A stretch of DNA of 64,000 bases from Silvimonas soli. Lineage in GTDB: Bacteria > Pseudomonadota > Gammaproteobacteria > Burkholderiales > Chitinibacteraceae. Shown here in pieces: positions 1 to 8,978 of this stretch. The stretch is from the NCBI RefSeq assembly GCF_030035605.1, contig NZ_CP106736.1, positions 2,790,001 to 2,854,000 of the forward strand, in the 5' to 3' direction. The notes below the pieces were generated by a model. The model worked only from the letters and a program-made list of their open reading frames with translations. It was not told the DNA's origin and made no database searches. The translations under genes and the position numbers were made by a program. Every line of letters begins with the position of its first letter. Position 1 is the first letter of the stretch.

Positions 1-1
1 T

Positions 2-433
2 GAGGCAGTCAAGGGCATTGCGGCGCTGGCGGCGGGAATCGGACTACTCAGCTTTGTGCATCACGATATCCGGCATCTGGCGCTGGAATTGATTGGCCAC
101 GTTGGCCTGAGCCCCTACGCCAAATATCCTGCCGTGTTGCTGCATTACGCCGACATGCTGCATGACGCCAACGTGCGGTTGCTGATTCTGGGCGCGCTGG
201 CTTACGTGGCAATCCGTTTGGGCGAAGCCTGGGGCTTATGGTACGACCGGCCTTGGGCGCAATGGCTGGGCGCTATTTCTGGCGCAATCTATGTGCCGTT
301 CGAATTGCGCCATTTGCTGGATCATCCAACCATCATCAGCGCTTTGGTCTTGTTCGGTAACGTCGCCATTGTGGTGTTTCTCGCGCTGCGGGTGTGGCGG
401 CAGCGGCAGGCGCAACGGCACGCAAGAGATTGA
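2..433 (+). CDS. DUF2127 family membrane protein (5' truncated by window edge)
   Basis: The frame is open from base 2, so the true start lies outside the window. About 143 C-terminal residues are visible. They contain three or four hydrophobic segments and the pattern GLWYDRPWAQW followed by AIYVPFELRHLL, which I recognise from DUF2127 (small uncharacterised integral membrane proteins). The C-terminus is basic (RVWRQRQAQRHARD), as expected for a cytoplasmic tail. No function is known for the family. An internal GTG at 56 could be mistaken for a start, but homology-like sequence (KGIAALAAGIGLLSF) continues upstream of it. Confidence 0.7.
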   Translation, partial: EAVKGIAALAAGIGLLSFVHHDIRHLALELIGHVGLSPYAKYPAVLLHYADMLHDANVRLLILGALAYVAIRLGEAWGLWYDRPWAQWLGAISGAIYVPFELRHLLDHPTIISALVLFGNVAIVVFLALRVWRQRQAQRHARD

Positions 434-569
434 AACCGGCGAAATGCCGGCGACCGGCAATATTTGCTGATGTCAGATAAATCCCGCAAATAAATAGCTT
501 TGGCACGACTGGCCCCGTATACCGGCGCGGCATCACTCTAGGCCAACGGTTTAACCCTTGGCGGACAAG

Positions 570-1835
570 ATGGCACAGAGCGAAAAGCAGCAACGCTGGT
601 GGCAGCAATTGGGCCCGGGGGTTATTACCGGCGCTGCCGATGATGATCCCAGCGGCATTGCCACGTATTCCCAAGCCGGCGCTGCATATCGTTTTGATGC
701 CTTGTGGACGCTGTTGCTGTCTTTTCCGCTGATGTATTCCATTCAGGCGATCTCCGCACGCATTGGCCGCACCACCGGCCACGGTCTGGCGACCAACCTG
801 CGCCGCCATTATTCACCCTGGTTGTTTTATGTGATTGTTTTGCCGATGTTTGTGGCGAATGTGATCAATATCGGCGCTGATCTCTCCGCCATGGGGGACA
901 GCGCCGCGCTGCTGCTGGGCGGTCGCGGCAAACATCTGTTCATGGTCGGCTTCGGGCTGGTTTGCACCGTCGCCATCGTGATGGTGCCGTACTGGCGTTA
1001 TGCCCGCATCCTGAAATGGCTGACCCTGACGCTGTTTGCCTACGTGGCCGTGATCTTCACCATTACTGTGCCGTGGGGACAGATGCTGCACGGCACGGTA
1101 TTGCCGCATCTCAAATGGGACAGCAAATACATCACCACTGTGGTGGCGATTCTGGGCACCACCATCAGCCCCTATCTGTTTTTCTGGCAGGCCTCGCAAG
1201 AGGTTGAGGAAATCCGCAAGGATCCGGAGCGCGAAGCATTGTTGCGGGCGCCCGAACAAGGCGCTGCCGCCAAGGCGCGCATTCACAGCGATACGCTGAT
1301 AGGCATGGGTTTCTCCACACTGATTGCCTATTGCATCATGGTGTCCACGGCGGTCACGCTGAACATGCATGGCGTGACCGATATCAGCACCACCGCGCAA
1401 GCGGCACAGGCGCTCAAACCGATTGCCGGGCCATTTGCCTTTGCCCTGTTTGCCGCCGGGATCATCGGCACCGGCTTGCTGGGCGTACCGGTGTTGGCTG
1501 CATCGGCGGCATATGCCATTGCTGGTACGCTGCGCTGGAAAAACAGCCTGGAAGACCACGCCAGCAAAGCGCCGCGGTTTTATCTGGTGATTGCTCTGGC
1601 CATTGCCGTTGGCATTGCCATGAACCTGATCCATATCGACCCGATGAAAGCGCTGTTCTGGAGCGCCGTTATCAACGGCGTGGTGGCGGTGCCGATCATG
1701 ATCATCCTGATGCTGATGTGCGCCAACGGCAAAGTCATGGGCCAGTTCGTGGTGACTGGCATTGTGCGAGTGCTGGGCTGGATTGCCACGCTGGTGATGG
1801 CGGTCGCGGTGGTGGCCATGTTTGTGCTGATGTGA
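570..1835 (+). CDS. Nramp-related divalent metal cation transporter
   Basis: A 421-residue polytopic inner-membrane protein with about 11 hydrophobic segments. Nramp proteins use TM1 (DPGN) and TM6 (MPH) to bind Mn2+/Fe2+. Here the TM1 motif reads DDDPSGIATYSQ (residues 24-35). The TM6 position appears to be GTTISPYLFFWQASQEVEE, which lacks the canonical Met-Pro-His. The protein therefore belongs to an Nramp-like branch whose substrate cannot be assumed. I chose ATG 570 over the in-frame TTG at 558 because family similarity starts near GPGVITGAADDD and the TTG has no better ribosome site. It stands alone between unrelated genes. Confidence 0.75.
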   Translation: MAQSEKQQRWWQQLGPGVITGAADDDPSGIATYSQAGAAYRFDALWTLLLSFPLMYSIQAISARIGRTTGHGLATNLRRHYSPWLFYVIVLPMFVANVINIGADLSAMGDSAALLLGGRGKHLFMVGFGLVCTVAIVMVPYWRYARILKWLTLTLFAYVAVIFTITVPWGQMLHGTVLPHLKWDSKYITTVVAILGTTISPYLFFWQASQEVEEIRKDPEREALLRAPEQGAAAKARIHSDTLIGMGFSTLIAYCIMVSTAVTLNMHGVTDISTTAQAAQALKPIAGPFAFALFAAGIIGTGLLGVPVLAASAAYAIAGTLRWKNSLEDHASKAPRFYLVIALAIAVGIAMNLIHIDPMKALFWSAVINGVVAVPIMIILMLMCANGKVMGQFVVTGIVRVLGWIATLVMAVAVVAMFVLM

Positions 1836-1974
1836 GGTGTTCTGACACTGAGCTGCGACCGTGGCTGACATAGATGCGTGTCTGTGTGGCGTAAACCAGG
1901 TGGCGTCGGCGGCGGCACTCAATTGAATGCATCCGCTTGCCAATCCATCAGCGTTTTAGCCAGGAGTGACCACC

Positions 1975-2292
1975 ATGCCACGCGGAGATAAATCAGCTTA
2001 TACCGACAAACAAAAGCGCCAGGCCCGACACATCGAAGAGGGCTACGAAGCACGCGGCGTACCAGAAGAAGAGGCCGAAAGCCGGGCCTGGGCCACCGTC
2101 AACAAGGTATCGGGTGGTGGCAAGAAGTCGGGCTCTGGCCGGGGCCACGCCGAAAATCATGAACCGATGCACGAAGGCGGTCGCAAAGGCGGCGCCGCCT
2201 CGGCAGAGCGCACGCCAGAACAGCGCTCTGCATCCGCCCGTAAAGGCGCCGCCACGCGCAAACGTAACGCCGCCGCTCGTACGCATCATTGA
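1975..2292 (+). CDS. Small basic conserved protein (often labelled plasmid stabilisation protein)
   Basis: A 105-residue, highly charged, Gly/Lys/Arg-rich protein beginning MPRGDKSAYTDKQKRQARHI. It carries the recognisable stretch EEGYEARGVPEEEAESRAW and then the low-complexity SGGGKKSGSGRG. Homologues are widespread in proteobacteria and usually carry an unsupported plasmid-stabilisation label. The C-terminal half has glycine-rich GGRKGG and Ala/Arg-rich repeats resembling KGG-type stress proteins. ATG 1975 is preferred over GTG 1966 because AGGAG at 1962-1966 is correctly spaced for it. It is probably soluble and may bind nucleic acid, but that is only inferred from composition. Confidence 0.6.
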   Translation: MPRGDKSAYTDKQKRQARHIEEGYEARGVPEEEAESRAWATVNKVSGGGKKSGSGRGHAENHEPMHEGGRKGGAASAERTPEQRSASARKGAATRKRNAAARTHH

Positions 2293-2320
2293 TCACCACC
2301 GTTGGTCCTGGAAATTGCGC

Positions 2321-3064
2321 TCAGGCCAGTCCGCCATTGGCGCGCAGAATCTGCCCGTTGACCCAGCCCGCATCGGCACCGACCAGGAAAGACACCACGG
2401 CCGCGATGTCGTCGGGCTGGCCCAAACGTTGCAGCGGCGGCATTTTGGCGAAAGTCTGGATCTGCTCTTCAGTCTTGCCGTCCAGAAATAGCGACGTGGC
2501 AATCGGGCCGGGCGCGACGGCATTGACGGTGATATTGCGGCCCCGCAATTCTTTGGCGAACACATGGGTGAACGCTTCGACCGCTGCTTTGGTCGCGTTG
2601 TAGATGGCGTAGCCCGGCATGTTCAGCGCCAGCGTGGTGCTGGAGAAATTCACAATGCGCCCGCCGTCATTCAACCGCGCGGCGGCTTCGCGCAGCGTAT
2701 TGAAGGTGCCACGCACATTGATATCAAAAGTCTGGTCGTACAACGCGTCGCTGGTGTTCGCCAGTGGCACGGTCTTGAGCACGCCCGCGTTGTTGATCAG
2801 CACATCTACCTTGCCCAGTTGTTGTTCGGTGATCTCGAACATGGCACGCACTTCGGCCACGTTGGCGACATCCGCCTTTACCGCGATAGCCTTGGTTCCC
2901 AGCGCTTGCAATTGCGCCACCAGCGCCTCGGCTTCTTGCGAGCTGGACGCGTAGTTAACCGCGATGGCAAAACCGTCGGCAGCCAGCCGTTGGGCAATGG
3001 CCGCACCAATGCCGCGAGATGCGCCGGTAACGAGGGCAACTTGAGTGTTCTTGCTTGTGTTCAT
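2321..3064 (-). CDS. SDR family oxidoreductase
   Basis: A 247-residue short-chain dehydrogenase/reductase. The N-terminal Rossmann nucleotide loop is TGASRGIGAAIA, NNAG is present, and the active-site region is NFSSTTLALNMPGYAIYNATK with the Y-x-x-x-K pair. The N43-N44 region (NYASSS) suggests NADP preference, as in FabG-like enzymes. The substrate is unknown. ATG 3064 is chosen because AAGGAAACG precedes it; an upstream extension would lack a ribosome site. It is divergent from the LysR gene at 3186 with about 120 bp between them, the usual arrangement for a LysR regulator and its target. Confidence 0.85.
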   Translation of the reverse strand: MNTSKNTQVALVTGASRGIGAAIAQRLAADGFAIAVNYASSSQEAEALVAQLQALGTKAIAVKADVANVAEVRAMFEITEQQLGKVDVLINNAGVLKTVPLANTSDALYDQTFDINVRGTFNTLREAAARLNDGGRIVNFSSTTLALNMPGYAIYNATKAAVEAFTHVFAKELRGRNITVNAVAPGPIATSLFLDGKTEEQIQTFAKMPPLQRLGQPDDIAAVVSFLVGADAGWVNGQILRANGGLA

Positions 3065-3185
3065 GATTCGTTTCCTTGCAGGAGAGTTGGTGAGACGAAT
3101 CATGGATCATTCCACTCAAAAGATAATTGCTGGCGATCTGCTAACATCGTTCCATCTGTATTAACAATATCCCGGCCCGGACCCT

Positions 3186-4076
3186 ATGGATCGCTTTCAG
3201 GAAATGCAGGTGTTTGTGCGGATTGCCGAGCGTCACAGCTTTAGTGCGGCGGCGGACGATTTGCAGATTCCACGTGCCACGGTCACCAATCTGGTTAAGC
3301 GGCTGGAACAACGCCTGGGCGCACGCTTGCTGGAACGCACCACCCGCACGGTACGCATGACGCACGACGGGGAGGCCTACTATCACCGTTGTTTACGCTT
3401 GCTGGCCGATCTGGAAGAAGCCGAGGGTTCTTTTCGTGATACCGCACCCAAAGGGTTATTGCGGGTGAACTTGCAAGGCACGCTGGCGCGCAATTTCGTG
3501 GTGCCGGCATTGCCCCTTTTTTTGGCGCAATACCCGCAGATTGAGTTGCAAATGGGGGAAGACGACCGCCTGGTCGACCTGGTGCGCGAAGGTGTCGATT
3601 GCGTGCTGCGTGCAGGCACTTTGCAAGATTCGCTGATGGTAGGACGCCGCGTTGGACTGATGGAGCAAGTCACCTGCGCCAGCCCGGCCTATCTGGCGCG
3701 CTTTGGTGAGCCTGCCGACCTTGCCGCGCTGGCAACCCACCAGGCAGTGAATTACATTTCCAGCGCCACCGGCAAAGCGGTGCCACTTGAATTTATGGTG
3801 AACGGGCAACTGGTGCCGGTTTATCTGCAGGGATTGGTATCGGTAACCGGGGCTGATTTGTATGCCGGGTCCGCTGTGGCAGGACTGGGCTTGGTGCAGG
3901 TGCCGCGTTACCGCATTCGCCAGGAACTGGAAGACGGGCAACTAAAAGAAATACTGCCCGCATTCGCGCCGCCACCCATGCCGGTGTCGGTGTTATATCC
4001 ACAAAACCGCCAGTTATCGTCGCGCGTACGGGTATTTGTGCAATGGATGGCGCAACTGTTTGAAGATGCCTTTTGA
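3186..4076 (+). CDS. LysR family transcriptional regulator
   Basis: A 296-residue LysR-type regulator. The N-terminal winged helix-turn-helix is visible at about residues 1-60 (MDRFQEMQVFVRIAERHSFS, then AAADDLQIPRATVTNLVKRL, then RTTRTVRMTHDG). The C-terminal effector domain begins near residue 90 (GLLRVNLQGTLARNFV). Family members bind the intergenic region shared with a divergent gene, so the SDR ending at 2321 is the likely target. The effector is unknown. The sequence resembles the large group of LysR proteins next to oxidoreductases. Confidence 0.88.
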   Translation: MDRFQEMQVFVRIAERHSFSAAADDLQIPRATVTNLVKRLEQRLGARLLERTTRTVRMTHDGEAYYHRCLRLLADLEEAEGSFRDTAPKGLLRVNLQGTLARNFVVPALPLFLAQYPQIELQMGEDDRLVDLVREGVDCVLRAGTLQDSLMVGRRVGLMEQVTCASPAYLARFGEPADLAALATHQAVNYISSATGKAVPLEFMVNGQLVPVYLQGLVSVTGADLYAGSAVAGLGLVQVPRYRIRQELEDGQLKEILPAFAPPPMPVSVLYPQNRQLSSRVRVFVQWMAQLFEDAF

Positions 4077-4359
4077 GCTATGTCAAAGCAAGGCCACAGG
4101 CAACAAGAAGCGAGTGGGCGAGCCTGCAGAGCGACCGCCTTTGGAGCGGTTTCAGATAGGGCCGCCTGGCACCGGAACAGGGCCGTTGGGCCGAAACGCG
4201 CACCGGAAAAAGGCAATAATAATCAATTGGCTGCAATGTTTAACAGGTTGCGAAGGTTCTGGCTATTGAGGGAATTCCTGGCGCGGATTCATGACATCTA
4301 CATAGCCGCTACAGGGTAGAATCGGCCATCCCCGAACATCCAGAAGGCAGAGCATCACC

Positions 4360-5247
4360 ATGCGCCTGCAGAGCATTTTTTCCCGACTCGTTTATCCGAT
4401 TGTGGTCGGTTTTTTGAGTTTTCAATCAGTCGCTGTTTTGGCAGACACGCTAGATACCATCAAGTCCACCGGTGAAGTCAAAGTCGGTTACCGCGAATCA
4501 TCCCAGCCGGTGTCTTATGCCGTGAATGATGTTCCCACCGGCTTCGTTATTGATCTGTGCCGCGATATCGTTGCCAATAGCATTTCTCCGGCCATTCACA
4601 AGCAGGTGAAGATCAAGTTCGTCCCTGTTACGGCGCAAAACCGCCTGGGCATGTTGACCGACGGCAAAATCGACATGGAATGCGGCTCTACCACCATTAC
4701 CGAAGACCGCCTGAAGAAAGTCGATTTCTCGGTGGTGGATTTTGTGACCTCATCGCGCCTGGTCGCTTTGAGCGGCGCACCGGTGACCTTGCAAGCGTTG
4801 TCGGGCAAGACCGTGGCGCTGAAATCGGGCTCCAGTCACGTTGAATTGCTGTCCAAAATGATCGGCAATGTGCACGTGCTGTACGTCAACGATGCCGCCC
4901 AAGGTGTACAAGCGGTGGTGAGCAAGCAAGCCGCTGCCTATCTGGACGATGAAATCCTGATCCAGAGCGCCATTCACAAAGCCGGGCTGGATCGCAAAAA
5001 CTTCGGCTTTAGCGACCCGTTGTCGGTGGAGCCGTATGGAATCGCCTTGCGTCGCGGCGATACCGCTTTCAACGTGCTGGTCAATGCCGGTATCCGCAGC
5101 AACTTTTCTCACCCGGAAAAAGCCATTGCTTCGCTGGATAGTTATTCGTCGCAGATGGGCAGCAGCGTGAACAATCTGACGCGTGATGCCATCCGCTGGC
5201 CCGCGCATTCACGCCAGTGCAGTTTGATCGACAAGGGCGATTGCTAA
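4360..5247 (+). CDS. Periplasmic amino-acid-type (family 3) ABC substrate-binding protein
   Basis: A 295-residue secreted protein. Residues 1-28 form a signal peptide (hydrophobic VVGFLSFQSVAVLA, cleaved near LADTL). The mature part starts DTLDTIKSTGEVKVGYRESS, the typical opening of bacterial extracellular solute-binding family 3, and has the D-M-E-C-G-S-T-T segment expected in glutamate/aspartate (GltI-like) binding proteins. No permease or ATPase gene is adjacent, so it is an orphan binding protein or serves a transporter encoded elsewhere. The ligand is inferred to be an acidic amino acid but is not proven. A strong intrinsic terminator follows. Confidence 0.8.
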   Translation: MRLQSIFSRLVYPIVVGFLSFQSVAVLADTLDTIKSTGEVKVGYRESSQPVSYAVNDVPTGFVIDLCRDIVANSISPAIHKQVKIKFVPVTAQNRLGMLTDGKIDMECGSTTITEDRLKKVDFSVVDFVTSSRLVALSGAPVTLQALSGKTVALKSGSSHVELLSKMIGNVHVLYVNDAAQGVQAVVSKQAAAYLDDEILIQSAIHKAGLDRKNFGFSDPLSVEPYGIALRRGDTAFNVLVNAGIRSNFSHPEKAIASLDSYSSQMGSSVNNLTRDAIRWPAHSRQCSLIDKGDC

Positions 5248-5285
5248 GCGGTTTTGCCGCAACCATTCCAGCTGCCGCCATCTTT

Positions 5286-5322
5286 AAAAAGGGTTCCGTC
5301 ATCATGTCGGAGCCCTTTTTTT
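5286..5322 (+). terminator. Intrinsic terminator after the binding-protein gene
   Basis: A 13-bp stem (5286-5298 with 5308-5320, one G-T pair) encloses a 9-nt loop and is followed by a run of T. It lies 39 bp after the stop codon at 5247. Confidence 0.85.
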
Positions 5323-5493
5323 GTTTTACGGCGGACATGCGCTGGTGCCTTGATTCCGGCGGTGCGCATTATTGGCCAATAACACGTTCGATAAAATCGC
5401 ACGTATCGGTGGCGGGGACTGCACGTCTTGTCACTTGTGGGGGCGCACTATGGCTTCACGGTTTCAAACCGCCAACCCCACAGGAGAAACATC

Positions 5494-6243
5494 ATGCAAC
5501 GCTTTACAGCAAAAACAGTTCTGGTTACCGGCGGCAGCAGCGGTATTGGTCTGGCCGCAGCGCAAGCCTTCGCCGCCGAAGGTGCCCGCGTCATTATCAC
5601 CGGGCGCGATGAAGCGGCGCTGGCCAAGGCCAAGGCTGCCATTGGTGACCAGGCAGAAGTCATCCGGGCCGACTCCGGCAATTCCCGTGCCGCCGCTGAA
5701 CTGGCCGGTGAAGTGAGTCGCCTGGGTGTGCAACTGGACGCCATCTTCATCAACGCCGGGTCGGCCTCGTTTTCGCCTTTTGACAAGGTCAGCGAAGATT
5801 TGTGGGATCGCACCTTCAACACCAACGTGAAAGGTCCGTACTTCCAGATTCAGGCACTGCTGCCGTTGCTGAAACAAGGCGCGTCCATTGTGCTCAACGG
5901 TTCGATCAACGCCCATATCGGCATGCCCGATTCCTCGGTCTACGCCGCCAGCAAAGCCGCGCTGATTTCGCTGGCCAAAACGCTATCCGCCGAGTTGTTG
6001 CCACGAGGCGTGCGCGTGAACGTGATTAGCCCCGGCCCGATTGCTACTCCGCTATATGGCAAGCTGGGCATGGATGCCGAAACCCTGCAAGGCGTGGCTG
6101 AGCAAATTCGCAATCAGGTGCCGCTAGGCCGTTTTGGTACGCCAGAAGAACTGGCCTCGACCGTGCTGCATCTGTCGGCGCCGGAGTCCGCCTTTATTGT
6201 CGGCACCGAAATTGTGGTGGATGGCGGTATGAGCCAGTTGTGA
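5494..6243 (+). CDS. SDR family oxidoreductase
   Basis: A 249-residue classical short-chain dehydrogenase. The cofactor loop TGGSSGIGLAAA is at residues 12-23, INAG is present, and the catalytic region is NGSINAHIGMPDSSVYAASK with Y-x-x-x-K. ATG 5494 follows CAGGAGAAAC (5481-5490), a good ribosome site, so the longer reading from 5428 is rejected. The substrate is unknown. It is a single-gene unit closed by its own terminator. It is not closely similar to the SDR at 2321-3064, so this is not a tandem duplication. Confidence 0.87.
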   Translation: MQRFTAKTVLVTGGSSGIGLAAAQAFAAEGARVIITGRDEAALAKAKAAIGDQAEVIRADSGNSRAAAELAGEVSRLGVQLDAIFINAGSASFSPFDKVSEDLWDRTFNTNVKGPYFQIQALLPLLKQGASIVLNGSINAHIGMPDSSVYAASKAALISLAKTLSAELLPRGVRVNVISPGPIATPLYGKLGMDAETLQGVAEQIRNQVPLGRFGTPEELASTVLHLSAPESAFIVGTEIVVDGGMSQL

Positions 6244-6258
6244 GCGTAATCGGTCAGG

Positions 6259-6301
6259 AAAAATGGCGTGGCTTGCTGATGCGGGCCACGCCATTTTTTT
6301 T
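6259..6301 (+). terminator. Intrinsic terminator after the second SDR
   Basis: A 14-bp perfect stem (6259-6272 with 6285-6298) has a 12-nt loop and ends in a T run. It lies 15 bp past the stop codon. Confidence 0.88.
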
Positions 6302-6474
6302 ACCATGCCAGAGTGGTGATTTTGGGGCACCGTTTTTTCAGTTATTCAGTCCCGGTGGCTACCTGAAAATTCCGGAAATTGGATATTTGCGCAAGCCACC
6401 GGGACGCCTAATCTGGCTCCTGTCGCGTCATGGAACGCAGCCCTTTTAAAACTGAACACAACGGAGCAACCATC

Positions 6475-6912
6475 ATGCAAGCTCGTCTGGACTTCTACAA
6501 AGCCAATCCCGCAGTGATCAAAGCCATCCTCGGGCTGGAAGAACATATCAATAAATCCAGCCTGGACAAACCCTTGGCCGAGCTGGTGCGTCTACGCGCT
6601 TCTCAAATCAATGGCTGCGCGTTTTGCGTGGACATGCACGTGACCGATGCGCGCAAAGGCGGTGAAACCGAGCGTCGTCTTGCCACAGTGGTAACCTGGC
6701 GCGAAACGCCATTTTTCACCGATCGCGAACGCGCTGCGCTGGAGTGGACCGAAGCGGTGACGCTAGTGTCGCAAGACCACGTGCCAGGCTTGGTGTGGGA
6801 ATTGGTCAAGCCGCATTTCAGCGACGAAGAAATCATGGATTTAACGTTGCTGATTGCAGCCATCAACACCTGGAACCGGTTTGCGATTGCGTTTCGCAAA
6901 TTGCCGGCTTGA
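6475..6912 (+). CDS. Carboxymuconolactone decarboxylase/AhpD-like protein
   Basis: A 145-residue all-helical CMD-family protein. The redox motif is NGCAFCVDMHVTDARKGG, giving C-x-x-C followed by His, the arrangement used by alkylhydroperoxidase AhpD and its relatives. The N-terminal part (MQARLDFYKANPAVIKAILG) and the ILIAAINTWNRFAIAFR-like tail are also typical. The likely role is a thiol-dependent peroxidase or a related antioxidant activity in the cytoplasm, but the physiological substrate is unknown. ATG 6475 is preferred over ATG 6430 because ACGGAGC at 6461-6467 is suitably spaced. Confidence 0.82.
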   Translation: MQARLDFYKANPAVIKAILGLEEHINKSSLDKPLAELVRLRASQINGCAFCVDMHVTDARKGGETERRLATVVTWRETPFFTDRERAALEWTEAVTLVSQDHVPGLVWELVKPHFSDEEIMDLTLLIAAINTWNRFAIAFRKLPA

Positions 6913-7003
6913 GCGAGAATCGTGGCGGGCTGTGCCTTCCATGTTTGAGTCACTGCCCGCGTTACCCCGCCAGACATCCGCTCACTCCTTACCTGATTTC
7001 ACC

Positions 7004-7852
7004 ATGACTCTAACCAGCTCCAATGTCGCCGCGATCCTCGAACAAGCCGAGGCCAGCCATTTACAGCAGCAAGTGGCCGCGTTGCGCGAGTTGTCCGGGA
7101 ATGCGGCGATGCGGGCCATGCCCTTCGCGGGCGGCGTGGCGGCGCTGACGCTCCCCGAGTTTGGACGCAAGCTTAACCATGTGACAGGGCTGGCCATGAG
7201 CGCGCCGGTGGGCGTGAAAGAACTGGCGCATTTAGAAACCGCGTATGCCGATCTCGGGCTACCTGTGGAGATTGACTTGTGCCCTCATGCGGACCCAACG
7301 CTATTGCCGTTGCTGGCTGCGCGTGGATATCACGTCAATGCCTTTAGCAACACCTACGTCATGCCTTTGGTCCACGAGGCAAATCGCCCTGCCAATAACC
7401 AGGAAATAGACATCATCACCGGCTCTCAACTGAGCGATGAGTTGTTTATCGAACATTGTGTGGCGGGTTTCTCCGTGCAAGCCGTGAGCCGGCCTGCCAG
7501 TTTGCTGCAAGCGCTGGCCCGGATTGCGGTCATGCGCCAAGACACCAGATTGTTTGCCGCGCGCATCAGCGGGCAGATTGTCGGGACCGCAGGTTTAAGC
7601 CTGTTGCCGACTCCGGCCGGAACCGTAGCGTATTTGTCGATTGCCAGTACCTTGCCAGCCGCACGCAATCGCGGGGTGCAGGCGGCATTATTGCTGGCCC
7701 GTCTGCAAGCAGCGGCGGATGCCGGATGCATCCTGGCCAGTGCATCGGCGCGCCCGACTAATAGCAGCGCACGCAATGCAGAACGGGCGGGGTTTAGCCT
7801 GGCTTATACCAAATGCACCTTTAGCCGGAGCGGCCAGACCCCGGTCAATTAA
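7004..7852 (+). CDS. GNAT family N-acetyltransferase
   Basis: A 282-residue protein whose C-terminal half (about residues 140-275) looks like a GNAT domain. It has GQIVGTAGLSLL (beta strand 4), YLSIASTLPAARNRGVQAAL (the acetyl-CoA loop, R-x-x-G-x-A/Q type) and SARPTNSSARNAERAGFSLAY near the end. The N-terminal half resembles the extension of two-domain GNAT proteins. The acceptor is unknown. The start is uncertain: ATG 7004 gives the cleanest N-terminus, but ATG 6941 is in frame and neither has a strong ribosome site. It follows the AhpD-like gene by 91 bp and may be co-transcribed with it. Confidence 0.7.
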   Translation: MTLTSSNVAAILEQAEASHLQQQVAALRELSGNAAMRAMPFAGGVAALTLPEFGRKLNHVTGLAMSAPVGVKELAHLETAYADLGLPVEIDLCPHADPTLLPLLAARGYHVNAFSNTYVMPLVHEANRPANNQEIDIITGSQLSDELFIEHCVAGFSVQAVSRPASLLQALARIAVMRQDTRLFAARISGQIVGTAGLSLLPTPAGTVAYLSIASTLPAARNRGVQAALLLARLQAAADAGCILASASARPTNSSARNAERAGFSLAYTKCTFSRSGQTPVN

Positions 7853-7857
7853 CCTGG

Positions 7858-8610
7858 TCAGGGGCTAACCGCGTTCGCGCAGCCACTCAGCAAATCCTCC
7901 GCATGCCCCTGGTTCTGCACACCATACTGCCCCACCAACACCACGGTTTCAGCCCCGCTTTCAAGCCGGAAATCCACTGTGGCGGCAAACGCGGTGGCAT
8001 TGCCTTCGCTGGCCGCCAGATCGGGATGGCTGGCCGCCAATTGCGCGAACAGATCGGGCGTAATCTGGTTGCCGGGCAGTCGTCTGGCCAGATAACGCTG
8101 TGGTCCGGATACGGTATCGAGCGTCAGTGGTTGCCAATCGGCGCTGATTTGTCCGCCAGCCGCGGCCAGTTGCCGTGCCACATCCTGCGCTACACAACTG
8201 ATGTGCACATGCAGTTGTCCCTGACTGCGCCCCGGCACGGAATTGATGGCGATGCCCACCCGCGCCAGCGGCACACCTCCGCTAACTTTTCGGGCATTGG
8301 CAAACACGCTGCGCAAACGCCAGGCCTCGCCAAACCACGGCATGCTGCCGCTTTGCCAGAACATCGGGCTTTCAATGCCACAGGTCTTCTGGCGCGGCAC
8401 CAGCAGATAATGGAATGGTGCGCGATTGTTCTCAAAAATGCCGAAATCATCGTCGTGATAAGGGCAGGATACGCGATCGACCTTGTCGCCATAACAGGCG
8501 TTTTGCAACACACGCGGCAAGTCATCACGGCCAGCGCACTGGATATCTGCGCCATACACGGCCAAGCTGACCAGGCACAGTAAAGCTGAAAGCCAGTAGC
8601 CCAAATTCAT
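7858..8610 (-). CDS. cdh: CDP-diacylglycerol pyrophosphatase (Cdh family)
   Basis: A 250-residue exported protein. Residues 1-20 form a signal peptide (WLSALLCLVSLAVYGA). The core matches CDP-diglyceride hydrolase: FHYLLVPRQKTCGIESP, then GIAINSVPGRSQGQLHVHIS (a HIT-like H-x-H-x-S site) followed by C, and later RYLARRLPG. The known reaction hydrolyses CDP-diacylglycerol to phosphatidate and CMP. The mature protein would act in the periplasm or at the inner membrane. It is convergent with the GNAT gene (5 bp apart) and seems monocistronic. Confidence 0.82.
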   Translation of the reverse strand: MNLGYWLSALLCLVSLAVYGADIQCAGRDDLPRVLQNACYGDKVDRVSCPYHDDDFGIFENNRAPFHYLLVPRQKTCGIESPMFWQSGSMPWFGEAWRLRSVFANARKVSGGVPLARVGIAINSVPGRSQGQLHVHISCVAQDVARQLAAAGGQISADWQPLTLDTVSGPQRYLARRLPGNQITPDLFAQLAASHPDLAASEGNATAFAATVDFRLESGAETVVLVGQYGVQNQGHAEDLLSGCANAVSP

Positions 8611-8978
8611 GACGTGATCCTCAATGCGGCCCGGTCAGGAGCGCGCTGCAAGCTCATCTTGGCGGGGAATGGTGATATGAACAAAGCCCGAGGCCGGGCA
8701 CAGGTATAATCGCGGCCCCGCGGGTTAGGCGCAAAATTACAGTGCCGACATGACAACTTCATGTGAAAATCCGGGGATTCGCAAATTGCGCTAATTCATT
8801 GTCTCCGTTGGGAAAATCCGTTTTCTGGCCCCGCGTCTGACAAGCGCCCGAGTTATGGCGTTTTGAGTAAACCCGCTGCCGATGCGTGCATCCAGTAGGG
8901 CAAGAGAGTTTTTATGTTTATGTTCGTCGATTCAGTTGAGCCAGCCATTCACCGTTGCACACAGCACGGAGCCTCGCG
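8611..8978. other. Intergenic region between cdh and the radical SAM gene
   Basis: A 368-bp divergent intergenic region. I see a TATAAT-like hexamer at 8705-8710 without a convincing -35, and short palindromic stretches near 8748-8790. No gene-like frame was found. A cobalamin riboswitch was looked for because the downstream protein should bind B12, but no B12-box-like sequence was recognised. Confidence 0.4.

Noticed and set aside
813..1943. A 376-codon minus-strand frame opposite the Nramp-like gene
   Set aside because: His/Gln-rich product typical of antisense translation of a membrane-protein gene.
2321..6243. Tandem duplication of the two SDR genes
   Set aside because: The two proteins differ widely outside the generic SDR motifs and are in opposite orientation with unrelated genes between.
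8611..8978. Cobalamin riboswitch upstream of the B12-binding radical SAM gene
   Set aside because: No B12-box-like sequence or recognisable riboswitch core was found; only short palindromes.
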